A stretch of 64,000 bases of DNA. Origin: Algoriphagus aquimarinus. Its GTDB lineage: Bacteria > Bacteroidota > Bacteroidia > Cytophagales > Cyclobacteriaceae. Every line of letters begins with the position of its first letter. Positions within the stretch are counted from its first letter, which is position 1. The translations under genes were made by a program, and so were the position numbers. The notes under the pieces are model-generated. The model saw only the letters and a program-made list of their open reading frames with translations, did not search any database and was not told the DNA's origin. Below are positions 25,207 through 34,528 of this stretch, in pieces. The stretch spans positions 124,001-188,000 of the forward strand of contig NZ_VORW01000002.1 of the NCBI RefSeq assembly GCF_007997215.1. Direction: 5' to 3'.

Positions 25207-26358
25207 ATGAATAATAGATCACAGTTTTTCTGGTCCTTTCTTCTTGTTTTCACACTTACTTCTTCATTATCAGTGGCTTCCGAGCTTACTTCTATCGATT
25301 CGGTTGGGGTGCAGCGTATCGGAGATCAGTCTTACATCCTACATGAAGTTGATCCAAAGGAGACTCTTTTCGGGATTTCACGCCGATATCAAGCAGCCGT
25401 AAGTGATATTGTCAATGCTAATCCTGTCTTGAAAGAGGGGTTGAAAATTGGCCAAACGATCAAAGTGCCTTTTGTTTCAATGGCTGAGCTTCCTGCAGGT
25501 TCTGTATTGCATAATGTAGTTCCTGGCGAAACACTTTTTTCTATTTCAAAGAAGTATGGAGTATCTGTAGAAAGTGTGATGAAGGAGAATGGTCTGAAAG
25601 GCAATGACCTAAGTGTAGGACAGTCCTTGATTATTGAGCCGGCTGTTCCAATTGCTGTCGCAAAAGAACCGGTTGTTGCTGTTACTACCACGGCCACGAC
25701 AGAAGTTAAGACTAAAGAAAAACCTACTAAGAAGGTTGAGGAAGCTCCGAAAGTAAAAGAGAAAGTTGAGACTACTCCTAAACCTGAAGCGGTAAAAGCT
25801 GCAAATCCTGAGACAGTTTCCAAAACAAGTAAGCCAATGGTGCCTGGTGAGTGGAGATCTCATACTGTTCAAAGTGGAGAGACACTTTTTTCTATTGCAA
25901 GTCAGTATTCAGCTCGGGTTGAAGACTTGATTACATGGAATGCATTGACGTCAAATAACCTGCAGCAAGGCCAAGTATTGAAAGTGGGTCGAGGAGCAAT
26001 GGAAGAGTCTACTGTTCCAGTGATCGGAACTCCAAGAGTTGTTACCAGTGTAGATGAAATGATGGTGGAGCCTGCAGATGCTTCTGGAGGGTTTAAAAAC
26101 ATTAAAGAAACAGGCCAAGCTGAACTTATTGAAGGTACAGGCGGGCATAAAAAATACTTAGTGCTTCACAGAACTGCTCCAGTCGGTACGATCATGAGAG
26201 TGAAAAATGAAGAGAATGACGTGACTATTTTTGCTAGAGTAGTAGGTACGCTTCCACAAACTGGCGACAATAGTAAATTAGTGATTAAGCTTTCTCAGGC
26301 AGCATTTGATCAGTTGAAAGCTGTAAATGGAAGATTCCCTGTAGAAGTGATGTATTAA
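25207..26358 (+). CDS. Secreted protein with three LysM domains
   Basis: 383 residues from the ATG at 25207 (signal peptide MNNRSQFFWSFLLVFTLTSSLSVAS). Three LysM repeats each begin with a GETLF/KETLF core: about 48-90 (DPKETLFGISRRYQ), 104-146 (PGETLFSISKKYG) and 222-264 (SGETLFSIASQYS). A Lys/Glu/Pro/Thr-rich linker separates repeats two and three. The C-terminal part (about 290-383, KKYLVLHRTAPVGTIMRVKN) resembles the double-psi/RlpA-like tail common in this phylum. Probably binds peptidoglycan in the periplasm. Confidence 0.9.
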   Translation: MNNRSQFFWSFLLVFTLTSSLSVASELTSIDSVGVQRIGDQSYILHEVDPKETLFGISRRYQAAVSDIVNANPVLKEGLKIGQTIKVPFVSMAELPAGSVLHNVVPGETLFSISKKYGVSVESVMKENGLKGNDLSVGQSLIIEPAVPIAVAKEPVVAVTTTATTEVKTKEKPTKKVEEAPKVKEKVETTPKPEAVKAANPETVSKTSKPMVPGEWRSHTVQSGETLFSIASQYSARVEDLITWNALTSNNLQQGQVLKVGRGAMEESTVPVIGTPRVVTSVDEMMVEPADASGGFKNIKETGQAELIEGTGGHKKYLVLHRTAPVGTIMRVKNEENDVTIFARVVGTLPQTGDNSKLVIKLSQAAFDQLKAVNGRFPVEVMY

Positions 26359-26436
26359 GAAGCTGGAAGACCGAAGACAGGAGACAGAAGTAGCTTTCAA
26401 ATGAACGACTACAATGTCCCCAACACACTTATATTT

Positions 26437-26466
26437 AGAAGACCGTCAGATTTGGCGGTCTTCTTT
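26437..26466 (+). terminator. Rho-independent terminator after the LysM gene
   Basis: AGAAGACCG / CGGTCTTCT stem with a ten-base loop followed by TTTCGTTTT. The spacer between the stop codon and the hairpin also carries the purine-rich run AGACCGAAGACAGGAGACAGA. Confidence 0.8.
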
Positions 26467-26510
26467 CGTTTTGAACCTATAGTTTACTCCTTAGGTTTTA
26501 AGAGGGAATT

Positions 26511-26540
26511 TTGGTTTCCGCAAAGCCACTGCTAATTTTG
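26511..26540 (+). promoter_or_regulatory. Promoter before the 26551 gene
   Basis: TTG (26511-26513), 19-nt spacer, TAATTTTG (26533-26540): a full Bacteroidota-type promoter. The start codon follows 10 nt later, implying a very short leader. Confidence 0.65.
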
Positions 26541-26550
26541 CATTCCAGCT

Positions 26551-27105
26551 ATGAATAAAGTCCAACTCATATTCCACCACATTTTCCGATTTATCTGGAA
26601 TTTGATTTTTATTATTTCTTATCCGATTTTGGCAAGTTTTGGCTTGCTGTTTATTGGTGTGACTTATGTTTTTTCTTTGCTTTCCAGATTCCTGAATAGA
26701 CTTCGTCCTGAAGGTAAAAAGGTTGTTTTAAAAGAGTCAGAATGGGAAGATTTGCCGTACTCGGGAGATTTGTTGGAGGCCAAATTGATCAAACAAATTG
26801 TATTTGGACCTTCTGGATTCAAGTTTAGAAGAAAAGATGGAGTGCCTTCGGTTCTCTCTGATTTTGTTTTTGGTAAAAAAGTAAGAGTACTCGAAGAAGG
26901 TTATATTTTGGAAAAGTGGAATAGTACTGATTCTAAGGATTTGCCGGATTTTGATATTTGCTTATATGATCCTGATGAGGACTCACTTCGCTCACTTACG
27001 AATATCAAATGCTTTGACTGGCACGTTTCAGAGAAAGTAGAAAATGAGTTGTGCTTCAAATGGTTTGATGGTACGCAAGGCGGGGAAGTGAAAGTTGCCC
27101 TTTGA
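26551..27105 (+). CDS. Membrane-anchored protein of unknown function
   Basis: 184 residues. Two adjacent N-terminal hydrophobic segments (about 8-30 and 33-50) anchor a soluble, acidic C-terminal part (about 60-184) with several Trp and Asp residues (DFDICLYDPDEDSL, KCFDWHVSEK). No family recognised. Its stop codon overlaps the start of the TIGR02757 gene (TGATG), so the two are coupled. Confidence 0.75.
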   Translation: MNKVQLIFHHIFRFIWNLIFIISYPILASFGLLFIGVTYVFSLLSRFLNRLRPEGKKVVLKESEWEDLPYSGDLLEAKLIKQIVFGPSGFKFRRKDGVPSVLSDFVFGKKVRVLEEGYILEKWNSTDSKDLPDFDICLYDPDEDSLRSLTNIKCFDWHVSEKVENELCFKWFDGTQGGEVKVAL

Positions 27106-27872
27106 TGCAAAACCTCAAGGATTTTTTAGACGAGAAAGTTGAGCAATACAATCGTCCAGGGTTTATCACGCTTGATCCAATATCAATTCCACATCGATTT
27201 TCCAAAAAGGAGGATATTGAAATTTCTGGTTTCTTTGCTGCTATTTTGGCTTGGGGGCAGCGCAAGACAATCATTAATAAATGCATAGAATTGTTTCAGA
27301 TGATGGACAATTCACCGCATGACTTTTTGCTGAATCATCAGGAAGATGATCTGAAACCGTTTTTGAACTTCAAGCATAGAACCTTCAATGACATCGATAC
27401 CTTATATTTCATCCACTTCTTAAGTTGGTTTTACAAAAAGCATGATTCACTTGAAGAAGCTTTTTTATTGGGTCAAACGGGCGAAATAGATGCTATGCAA
27501 TCTATTTTGACAAGATTTCAGGAATTCTTCTTTTCCATTCCAGATTCTCCACACCGCACCCGAAAGCATATTGCTACACCAAGTCGTAAGGCTGCATGTA
27601 AGCGTATTAATATGTACTTGCGTTGGATGGTGAGGGATGATGATAAAGGAGTCGATTTTGGGATATGGAAGAAGATCTCACCCTCGCAATTGATTTGCCC
27701 TTGTGACTTGCATGTGGATAGAGTAGGGAGGAAGCTTGGAATGATCACCAGAAAGCAAACGGACTGGCTGACAGCTTTAGAACTGACACATAAACTTCGT
27801 GAATTTGATGCCACTGATCCTGTCAAATATGACTTTGCTCTTTTTGGGCTGGGAGTGGAAGAGAAGTTTTGA
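27105..27872 (+). CDS. TIGR02757/DUF2400 family protein
   Basis: 255 residues from the ATG at 27105. Family strings include DPISIPHRF, IEISGFFAAILAWGQRKTIINK, SPHDFLLNH, ACKRINMYLRWMVR and LICPCDLHVDRVGRKLGM near the C-terminus; the layout resembles helix-hairpin-helix DNA glycosylase-like folds. Function unknown in the family as far as I know. The ATG overlaps the previous stop by one base. Confidence 0.88.
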   Translation: MQNLKDFLDEKVEQYNRPGFITLDPISIPHRFSKKEDIEISGFFAAILAWGQRKTIINKCIELFQMMDNSPHDFLLNHQEDDLKPFLNFKHRTFNDIDTLYFIHFLSWFYKKHDSLEEAFLLGQTGEIDAMQSILTRFQEFFFSIPDSPHRTRKHIATPSRKAACKRINMYLRWMVRDDDKGVDFGIWKKISPSQLICPCDLHVDRVGRKLGMITRKQTDWLTALELTHKLREFDATDPVKYDFALFGLGVEEKF

Positions 27873-27923
27873 GGGCTGTCTGATTTAGTCTATAAACCAG
27901 ACAACCTTTATTGGATAGCAGAC

Positions 27924-29141
27924 TTAATGAAACTTCTTAAGCTCAGGAGCATCTGCCACTGTAGAAAACTCTCTTGCAATTCGCTCCGCGTAGTCATCCA
28001 ATAGTTGCATTACTCGATCCTGATTTTTGGACTTCACAATCAAGCCCGCATGGTATTCAAGTGGAACTCGAAAGTAAACTTCAGGATCATCGAAACTACT
28101 CAAATCAGGATGTTCAAATTTGGAAAGTGTCAGTAAGATTCCTGCATAGTTCTTTGCAACTTTCGGTAGTTTGTAAGTATAGCTTTTAGCGAGAGAATCT
28201 TCAATTTTAGCCCATTCTGCCCAGAGATTGATGTCTGTCGCAGCTTCTACCATTTCTGCCAAATGTGCTCCACCTACACGGGAGGACGTTTCTAGGAAGT
28301 AAATTTCTCCATCCTCACGCGATTTGATGAATTCTGTATGAGTAGCTCCTGACTTCATGCCGAATGCTTTCATGATCGCAGCATTCGCTTTTTTAATGGC
28401 CTTTTCATCTTCAGATCCGTACTTCAAATTCGCTGAGCGAAAGATCCCACCACCTTGAGAAATTTCCATCGGAGTAGATAAATATTTCGAGACCGAGCAG
28501 AATAGGCTTTTCCCATCTAGCATTAATCCATCAGCATGATATACATCACCTGGTTTGAATTGCTCTACTAAATAATAGAGCCTGTTATCTCCTAATTCAT
28601 GGATGTTTTCCCAAAGAGAATCTTTGTCGTGCACCTTAATGATTCCATGTGCAGAAGCTTCAGAACGAGGTTTGAGCACCCATGGAGCAGGGATGTGATC
28701 TGCGAACTGATTGATATCATCGTCATTGAATAGCGGAGCAAAAGCTGGAACTTTTATATCAGAGTCATGTGCTTTGATTCGCATGGCGAGCTTGTCGCGG
28801 AAAAATCGCCCCGTAGTCTGACCCATTCCTGGGATTCTTAGATTCTCACGGAGATAAGTGGCTTTTTCCACGTCATAATCATCAAGAGCTACGATGCTTT
28901 CGATTTTATGATTTTTCATCAATCCACCGACGCCTTTCATCAAAAGCTCAAGATCCCAGTCTAAATCCTGACCAGGCATGTAGAAGATCTCATCTATGTA
29001 TTCAAAGGCCCAGGGCTTGTTTTTCAGTTTTTCAGAAGTGACTAGAAAGACTCGATTGCCTTGCTTTTTCAACTGAGTTAAAAATGCATTTCCCTTGAAA
29101 AAATTAGAAATGCAAAGAAAAGTCTTGCTCTGATCGCCCAT
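27924..29141 (-). CDS. ATP-grasp domain protein
   Basis: 405 residues. A pre-grasp Rossmann-like N-terminal part (about 1-110), then the ATP-grasp fold (about 115-310) with PWVLKPRSEASAHGIIKV as the ATP-binding loop, a central YLVEQFKPGDVYHADG strand and FLETSSRVGGAHLAE as the metal/phosphate region. It resembles carboxylate-amine ligases of the carbamoyl-phosphate synthase/biotin carboxylase superfamily. Substrates are not predictable. It follows the leucyl aminopeptidase gene by two bases, a hint at a peptide-related role. Confidence 0.85.
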   Translation of the reverse strand: MGDQSKTFLCISNFFKGNAFLTQLKKQGNRVFLVTSEKLKNKPWAFEYIDEIFYMPGQDLDWDLELLMKGVGGLMKNHKIESIVALDDYDVEKATYLRENLRIPGMGQTTGRFFRDKLAMRIKAHDSDIKVPAFAPLFNDDDINQFADHIPAPWVLKPRSEASAHGIIKVHDKDSLWENIHELGDNRLYYLVEQFKPGDVYHADGLMLDGKSLFCSVSKYLSTPMEISQGGGIFRSANLKYGSEDEKAIKKANAAIMKAFGMKSGATHTEFIKSREDGEIYFLETSSRVGGAHLAEMVEAATDINLWAEWAKIEDSLAKSYTYKLPKVAKNYAGILLTLSKFEHPDLSSFDDPEVYFRVPLEYHAGLIVKSKNQDRVMQLLDDYAERIAREFSTVADAPELKKFH

Positions 29142-29143
29142 AA

Positions 29144-30571
29144 TTACAATTGATTTTCGATGAATTTAAGTAATAATTGCACTCCAAAAGCAGTCCCTGA
29201 CTTGGTTTTGGCAAATTCACTATCTCCAAAAGCTACACCTGCAATATCCAAATGAGCCCAAGAAGGATGTTCATGGATAAATGCCTCCAGAAATTTGGCG
29301 GCTGTGATGGCGCCGGCAATTGGCTTGCCGTGATAATTTTTGATATCTGCGATCTCAGAGTCCATCTCAGATCGGTAGCTTTCCCACATTGGAAGTGGCC
29401 AGACTTTTTCACCAGACTGCATTCCAGCTTCGCGAAGTGAATCTGAAATAGCATCAGAATTAGAGAATAGGGCTCCACATTCATAGCCGAAAGTACCAAC
29501 ACTACTTCCAGTTAATGTTGCCAAATCGATTAGCTGATCCACTTGGTAGTTTTTAACCAGATAGGAAAGGCCATCAGCCAAGATCAAGCGACCTTCGGCG
29601 TCCGTATCGATCACTTCTATGCTCAATCCGGCATGAGACCCTATGACTTCCGAAGGGAGGTAAGCATCCTTATCTACTGAGTTTTCTACTGCGGGAACAA
29701 TGGCGGTGAGGTTAATAGGAAGTTTGAGAGCAGCAATAAGTTGCGTGGCTGCGAGAACAGCTGCCGCACCGCCCATGTCAGATTTCATATACACCATTCC
29801 CTGAGTTTTGATATTCAATCCACCAGTATCAAAAGTGACTCCTTTACCAACCAAACCTAAATGAGATTTGGCCTCAGGATGTCGGTACTCCATGATGATG
29901 AACTTTGGAGCTTTTGCACTGCCGCGAGCAACAGCCAAAAAAGCATCCAAACCTTCAGATTTGGCTTTTTCTTCGTCAAAAATAGTTACCTCAAAGCCAT
30001 GTTCTACCCCTTGCTTCTCAGCCCAATTTGCTAAGTATTCTGGAGTAACCACATTAGGAGGAAGGTCAACTAATTTGAATCCTTCAATCTTTGCAGCTGC
30101 AATTTTAGCAGCTCTATCGAGTGTTTTTTCTAGTCCTTGTGAGGAGGAAATGACATTGATTCCTAAGTTTGAGAAGTCTTTCTGACTTTCTTTCTTCTGC
30201 TTAAAAAAGCCAATGTTGTAGGCTCCAAGCTGAAAACCAACCAGAGCACTTTCAATCAATTCTGAAGAAAAGTCATCAGAGAAATCAATAGTAACAGAAG
30301 TTTCTACCAGTTCTTTGTTTTTGGAAAGCACTCTTCGGAATGACTTTTCGATGCTAGCAACATCAGTTTTTTCTCCCAATCCTATAACTAGGATCAATCT
30401 TCCGTTGATTTCCAATTGGTAGGAAGTATCCTTTTTTCCAGAGAAAAGAGATTTGCTAACCTCGTATCCAGAAAGTTTCTCTTTGAGGATTGCTTCTGGA
30501 TTTGCGCCCAAAACAGGGATGATCAGAAGCCCTGCTTTATTACTAGTATCTGTATGAATAGTGAATTGCAT
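29144..30571 (-). CDS. pepA: Leucyl aminopeptidase (M17)
   Basis: 475 residues. N-terminal domain (about 1-150) and catalytic C-terminal domain with the dinuclear-metal motifs: VGKGVTFDTGGLNIK, MKSDMGGAAAV, and the M17 signature NTDAEGRL-type (DTDAEGRLILADGLSY). It removes N-terminal residues from peptides in the cytoplasm. Two bases separate it from the downstream ATP-grasp gene. Confidence 0.95.
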   Translation of the reverse strand: MQFTIHTDTSNKAGLLIIPVLGANPEAILKEKLSGYEVSKSLFSGKKDTSYQLEINGRLILVIGLGEKTDVASIEKSFRRVLSKNKELVETSVTIDFSDDFSSELIESALVGFQLGAYNIGFFKQKKESQKDFSNLGINVISSSQGLEKTLDRAAKIAAAKIEGFKLVDLPPNVVTPEYLANWAEKQGVEHGFEVTIFDEEKAKSEGLDAFLAVARGSAKAPKFIIMEYRHPEAKSHLGLVGKGVTFDTGGLNIKTQGMVYMKSDMGGAAAVLAATQLIAALKLPINLTAIVPAVENSVDKDAYLPSEVIGSHAGLSIEVIDTDAEGRLILADGLSYLVKNYQVDQLIDLATLTGSSVGTFGYECGALFSNSDAISDSLREAGMQSGEKVWPLPMWESYRSEMDSEIADIKNYHGKPIAGAITAAKFLEAFIHEHPSWAHLDIAGVAFGDSEFAKTKSGTAFGVQLLLKFIENQL

Positions 30572-30590
30572 AGTGTGTTGATTTCGCTGA

Positions 30591-31721
30591 TTAGTCTTCT
30601 TTATTACTGAAAAATAGCCATTCTATGGCTTTTGGGAACTCATCACTCCAATAGGTCTCGTTGTGTTTGCCCTCTTCATTGATGCTGAGATGAACTTTCA
30701 TTTTCCCTTTTAAACTCTCTCTTTTGAGCAAGCGTTTGCGGAATTTGAGAACATGTTTCACCATCGTTTCACTTTCATCGCCGCCGGCATAGAGATATAA
30801 GCGAGTTTCTTGAGGTTCAAAAATATCTAGAAAGCCCAGTTTGATTTTTGGAATGACCCAAAGCGAGGGCGAAAAAACCATCAATTTCCCAAACACCTCC
30901 GGATAAATCAGACCTGAGAAAATGCTCACCAAACCTCCCATGGAACTGCCACCGATTCCAGTGAATTCCCGCTCAGTCTTGGTGCGATAGGTTTTGTCTA
31001 CAAATGGTTTTAGGGTATCGGTGATGAACCGAATGTACTTTTTGCCACTTCCAGCTCCAAGCACCGTTTTTCCTACGTTATATTCCTGCAGACGCTCGGA
31101 TTCACCATGTTCTACAGCGATTACAATGATTTTTCCAATTCCATAGTCAGACATTACAGCCAGTTTCTTGTCAATCTGCCAACTGCCGAATGCAGCATTT
31201 TCGTTGAAAAGATTTTGAGCATCATGCAGGTAAAGTACTGGATAAGTTTCATCGCTACTGTTATAATCGTGCGGTAGGAGTGCCCAGACTTTGCGTGTCT
31301 TATTGAGTTGCGGGATTTCAAATTCTTCAGAAATCAAACGGATAATCGGTAGTTGACTTGGACGATAGGGTAGCCAGTTTTTACGCCATTTTGCTACTTT
31401 TTCGACTTTAGTGTCCTGATCGTCATTCCAATATCTATTAGGAGTTCTATTGCCATACCGATCGATCTCTACTTCTGACCAATCACCTTTGGTGAATTTA
31501 TAAATAAGCTCTTTTTCAAATTCTCCGCTTGCAGGAAATGTAAATTCATACTTTCCTTTGGAGATTTTTTTCATTAGAAAACGACGATCCTGAGTTGCCC
31601 AATTATTGAAATTACCTGAGATATAGACAGGCCTTTCGTCGTCAATAGGAGTAGTCAGAATTATGGTTTTCGTCTTCGTGGCTTGTAGGGTGTTTATATT
31701 CGGTTGTGATTCAGAATTCAT
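30591..31721 (-). CDS. Esterase-D-like alpha/beta hydrolase with N-terminal E-set domain
   Basis: 376 residues. The first 110 residues look like an immunoglobulin-like E-set/CBM48 module (PVYISGNFNNWATQDRRF, FEKELIYKFTKGDWSEVE). The hydrolase domain has the nucleophile elbow GIGGSSMGGLVS, the LYLHDAQNLF oxyanion strand, and a C-terminal His in EGKHNETYW. Such enzymes hydrolyse siderophore or carbohydrate esters; no signal peptide is visible, so it is likely cytoplasmic. It lies 19 nt before the pepA start. Confidence 0.88.
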   Translation of the reverse strand: MNSESQPNINTLQATKTKTIILTTPIDDERPVYISGNFNNWATQDRRFLMKKISKGKYEFTFPASGEFEKELIYKFTKGDWSEVEIDRYGNRTPNRYWNDDQDTKVEKVAKWRKNWLPYRPSQLPIIRLISEEFEIPQLNKTRKVWALLPHDYNSSDETYPVLYLHDAQNLFNENAAFGSWQIDKKLAVMSDYGIGKIIVIAVEHGESERLQEYNVGKTVLGAGSGKKYIRFITDTLKPFVDKTYRTKTEREFTGIGGSSMGGLVSIFSGLIYPEVFGKLMVFSPSLWVIPKIKLGFLDIFEPQETRLYLYAGGDESETMVKHVLKFRKRLLKRESLKGKMKVHLSINEEGKHNETYWSDEFPKAIEWLFFSNKED

Positions 31722-31799
31722 TCAAATGGGTGATTAGGGGCTAAACCCAGATTGCAAAAATAAGGGTTGCAGACATACCAATGAAAAAAACTTCTGTTC

Positions 31800-33527
31800 T
31801 TAAATCTTTTCGTCTGGTCGGAAACGAATCTCGTCAGGATAGGGGAAAGCATGAATCAGTTCACCAGCAGCAATTCTTTGCTGAACGCCTTGCCAATAAA
31901 CGGGATCAAAAAGATCTTTGTGATAATCCAGAAAATGATCCTTGATATCTTTTCTACCTATCATCCATCTTTTGAAGTCTTCCGGGAATACGTCATTTTT
32001 CGCAATGGAATACCAAGGCTCTGGAGCATATATCTGTTCATAAGTTTCAGCTTTTGGCTTGACCCGGAAATTCATATCCGTCAGAAATTCTATTTCATCA
32101 TAATCATAGAAAATCACCCTTTTTTGGCGTGTAAGCCCAAAGTTTTTTGTCATCATGTCACCAGGGAAAATATTTGCCTGAGCCAGTTGTAAGATAGATC
32201 TTCCATAGTCTTCAGCCGCTCTCATTCCTTCTTCAGTGCTGCAGTGTTCCAAGAATAGATTTAAAGGTTCCATTCTACGCTCTGTATATAAATGCTTGAT
32301 AATTAGATGAGAGTCGGTGATTATAAGATGAGAGTTGGTAGTCTTTCGAAGCTCTATCATCAATTCAGTGCTGATCCTACCAATAGGTATTTTGAAGTAT
32401 TCAAATTCGTGTGTGTCTGCCATTCTTCCCACCCGATCATGTAGAGAAACCAGTTTGTACTTGCCACGGACTTCTTGTCTAGTCATGGTTTTTGGAGGTT
32501 CAAAATGATCCTTGATCATTTTGAAGACAATGTTCAAGGATGGTAAAGTAAATACGGTCATTACCATTCCTTTTATTCCCGCGGCAACTTCGAATTGATC
32601 ATCACTAGCTTCTAAATGATGGAGGAAATCTCTGTAAAATAAGGTTTTGCCATGCTTATTGAAACCGATGGCATTATATAGTTCGTGAATTTTCTTGTGC
32701 GGGATTACTGAGTTGAGAAATCCGACTACTTGGGATGGGATTTCGGCTTCGACCATGAAATATGATCTGGTAAAGCTGAACATGCTGCTCATCAGGTTGG
32801 GATCGAAAATCAGCGTATCCACGAAAACTCCTTTTTTCCCATGTACCACAGGGATGATGAAAGGCATCCATTTATGTCCCAGAAAAGTCCTTCCTATTAA
32901 ATAGGCGGCCTTATTTCGGTAGAAAACGGATTTCAAAATCTGAGTTTTCGTCTCTGGGCCAACCCTGTATCTAGTTAGAATAACTTTTTTAACACTGGCT
33001 ATTAAGAATTTGATATCCTGTTCCTGATCCATAAATGGAGCTCCAAAGTCATAATCGTCGAGTATTTGCCTGATGTTCTTTTCCAGTCCAAGGAATGAAG
33101 GGTAAGTTCTAAGTAGTTCTTCGGACTCTCTCACTGTACAGGAGTCAAATCCCTCCATGACAAACATTAGGTCCTCATCGATTGTCATCTTGGGAAATGC
33201 CTTTCTGATTACCGAATTGAAAAATGTTTCTGCCAGTTCGAGATCCGGCCTATTTGCAATTAGCAATTGGTACTCAGACTTTATTTTCATCCAACTAGAG
33301 GAATCAGATGCCTGATCACCAAGCATTTCATTACACTCTTTTGCAAGCGGGAATAGTAAATCCTTATAAAGCCGAAGCCGTTGCTTGTTATTTAAATGTG
33401 TTGCGTGCCAGGCTTTTTCGCTGAAATATTTTGGTGCCAATCGTGTGTAAGTATTGAAAAGCTCCATATAAGTCATGAATCCAGTTTCAATTTTCTCAGC
33501 TAATTGTTTCGGAAGTGTTAAGGTCAT
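31800..33527 (-). CDS. aceK: Isocitrate dehydrogenase kinase/phosphatase
   Basis: 575 residues, full length for AceK. The regulatory N-terminal helical domain is followed by the kinase-like domain with the glycine loop GIKGMVM and the ATP-site lysine region (VFKMIKDHF), then DMMTKNFGL (catalytic loop Asp and Asn) and the metal-site DYDE. AceK switches isocitrate dehydrogenase between active and phosphorylated forms and so controls the glyoxylate shunt. No aceA, aceB or icd lies nearby; AceK is best known from Proteobacteria. Confidence 0.94.
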   Translation of the reverse strand: MTLTLPKQLAEKIETGFMTYMELFNTYTRLAPKYFSEKAWHATHLNNKQRLRLYKDLLFPLAKECNEMLGDQASDSSSWMKIKSEYQLLIANRPDLELAETFFNSVIRKAFPKMTIDEDLMFVMEGFDSCTVRESEELLRTYPSFLGLEKNIRQILDDYDFGAPFMDQEQDIKFLIASVKKVILTRYRVGPETKTQILKSVFYRNKAAYLIGRTFLGHKWMPFIIPVVHGKKGVFVDTLIFDPNLMSSMFSFTRSYFMVEAEIPSQVVGFLNSVIPHKKIHELYNAIGFNKHGKTLFYRDFLHHLEASDDQFEVAAGIKGMVMTVFTLPSLNIVFKMIKDHFEPPKTMTRQEVRGKYKLVSLHDRVGRMADTHEFEYFKIPIGRISTELMIELRKTTNSHLIITDSHLIIKHLYTERRMEPLNLFLEHCSTEEGMRAAEDYGRSILQLAQANIFPGDMMTKNFGLTRQKRVIFYDYDEIEFLTDMNFRVKPKAETYEQIYAPEPWYSIAKNDVFPEDFKRWMIGRKDIKDHFLDYHKDLFDPVYWQGVQQRIAAGELIHAFPYPDEIRFRPDEKI

Positions 33528-33764
33528 AAAAGTTTATTCGCTGAAGCTTAATAAAAAGCTCAATTTTAAATGAAAATATTTTTGGCGTTTGCTAAGATAT
33601 AATTTCATTGATTTTTAAGGGTTTATCTCGGGAAATCTTTGGGGAAATAAAATTTCGAAAATCTTTCGCAATCGATTGTTTGGAGTATATGAAAACATTT
33701 TATAATTTTCGCAGGTATTCATAAAACGAATATCTACAATAGGTTTAATAGGTTTGAGAGCAGG
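33528..33764. other. Intergenic region upstream of an orphan terminator
   Basis: About 240 AT-rich nucleotides with no open frame of note. A TATTTTTG (-7-like) box occurs near 33575, but no -33 TTG fits it. Because a strong terminator follows with no gene before it on the plus strand, this stretch is a candidate small RNA locus. Confidence 0.35.
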
Positions 33765-33795
33765 AAAAGGTTGGGTCAATGTCCCAACCTTTTTT
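33765..33795 (+). terminator. Strong terminator with no upstream gene
   Basis: AAAAGGTTGGG / CCCAACCTTTT stem with a seven-base loop and T run. The genes around it are aceK (minus, starting at 33527) and the lipoprotein gene at 33844 (plus), so neither ends here. Confidence 0.85.
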
Positions 33796-33843
33796 GATTT
33801 TTAGTCGCCAAGACTTAGCTTAACCTTCTCAATTAAAACTTCT

Positions 33844-34527
33844 ATGGGGAGTCCAAAATTCACACTTACTTATTTTGCAGCTTTTAGCGTCGCTTTAGTC
33901 TCACTTTTTGCTTGTGACACTAGTGAAAAGAGTACTAATGAGCGAATCGAAAATGTTTCGCTCGACGAAGAAGAACTAGATAAAAATAGATCTCAAATTG
34001 ATTTGGCACTTGCGCAAAATAAAAATTGGTATACGCACTGGAGTAGTGATCTAGGAATATTTGATGCCTCCCAGTTTGAGTTGGTGATGACAGATACCAT
34101 CGATCCCATGGAAATGCCTGAACGTAATCCGATTCTCAAGGGTGACCCGTTGTTTCCGTATCAAATGCCTCATCCAACCGGGAACGGGACGATGGATATC
34201 TATAGCTATAAGGTCGAGGCGCAGGATGCTATTGATGCTCCGTTCCTCAATCCAGATTCCGAAGTCGTTTGGTACAAGGAAGATGGGATGAAAGAACGCT
34301 TACTTTTTATGGGACCTTCGGGTATGTTTGAGGAAGGGCTTTGGCTGAGCGAAAGTGAATTTTTAGTCCTTGGATTTTTTCAGGAAGAAGCTGGTTATAG
34401 GCCAATGGCTTGGCTGATCAATGTTGATAATCATTCTCTGAGACAATTTCAGATGAATAAGGTTTCAGAATCTTACGTGCCACAATCTTATATCAATTCA
34501 AAAATCAAACAGGTAGATTTGGGGTAA
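33844..34527 (+). CDS. Lipoprotein of unknown function
   Basis: 227 residues. A lipoprotein signal peptide ends in SLFACDTSE (Cys24 as lipid anchor) and is followed by an acidic linker. The rest is a beta-rich soluble domain (about 60-225) with WYTHWSSDLG, FPYQMPHP and EGLWLSESEFLVLGFF. No family recognised. The NUDIX gene begins one base after its stop, so they share a transcript. Confidence 0.78.
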   Translation: MGSPKFTLTYFAAFSVALVSLFACDTSEKSTNERIENVSLDEEELDKNRSQIDLALAQNKNWYTHWSSDLGIFDASQFELVMTDTIDPMEMPERNPILKGDPLFPYQMPHPTGNGTMDIYSYKVEAQDAIDAPFLNPDSEVVWYKEDGMKERLLFMGPSGMFEEGLWLSESEFLVLGFFQEEAGYRPMAWLINVDNHSLRQFQMNKVSESYVPQSYINSKIKQVDLG

Positions 34528-34528
34528 T

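Noticed and set aside
27877..27903. TGTCTG/CAGACA hairpin between convergent genes
   Set aside because: Weak stem and no T run on the plus side; not strong enough to call a terminator.
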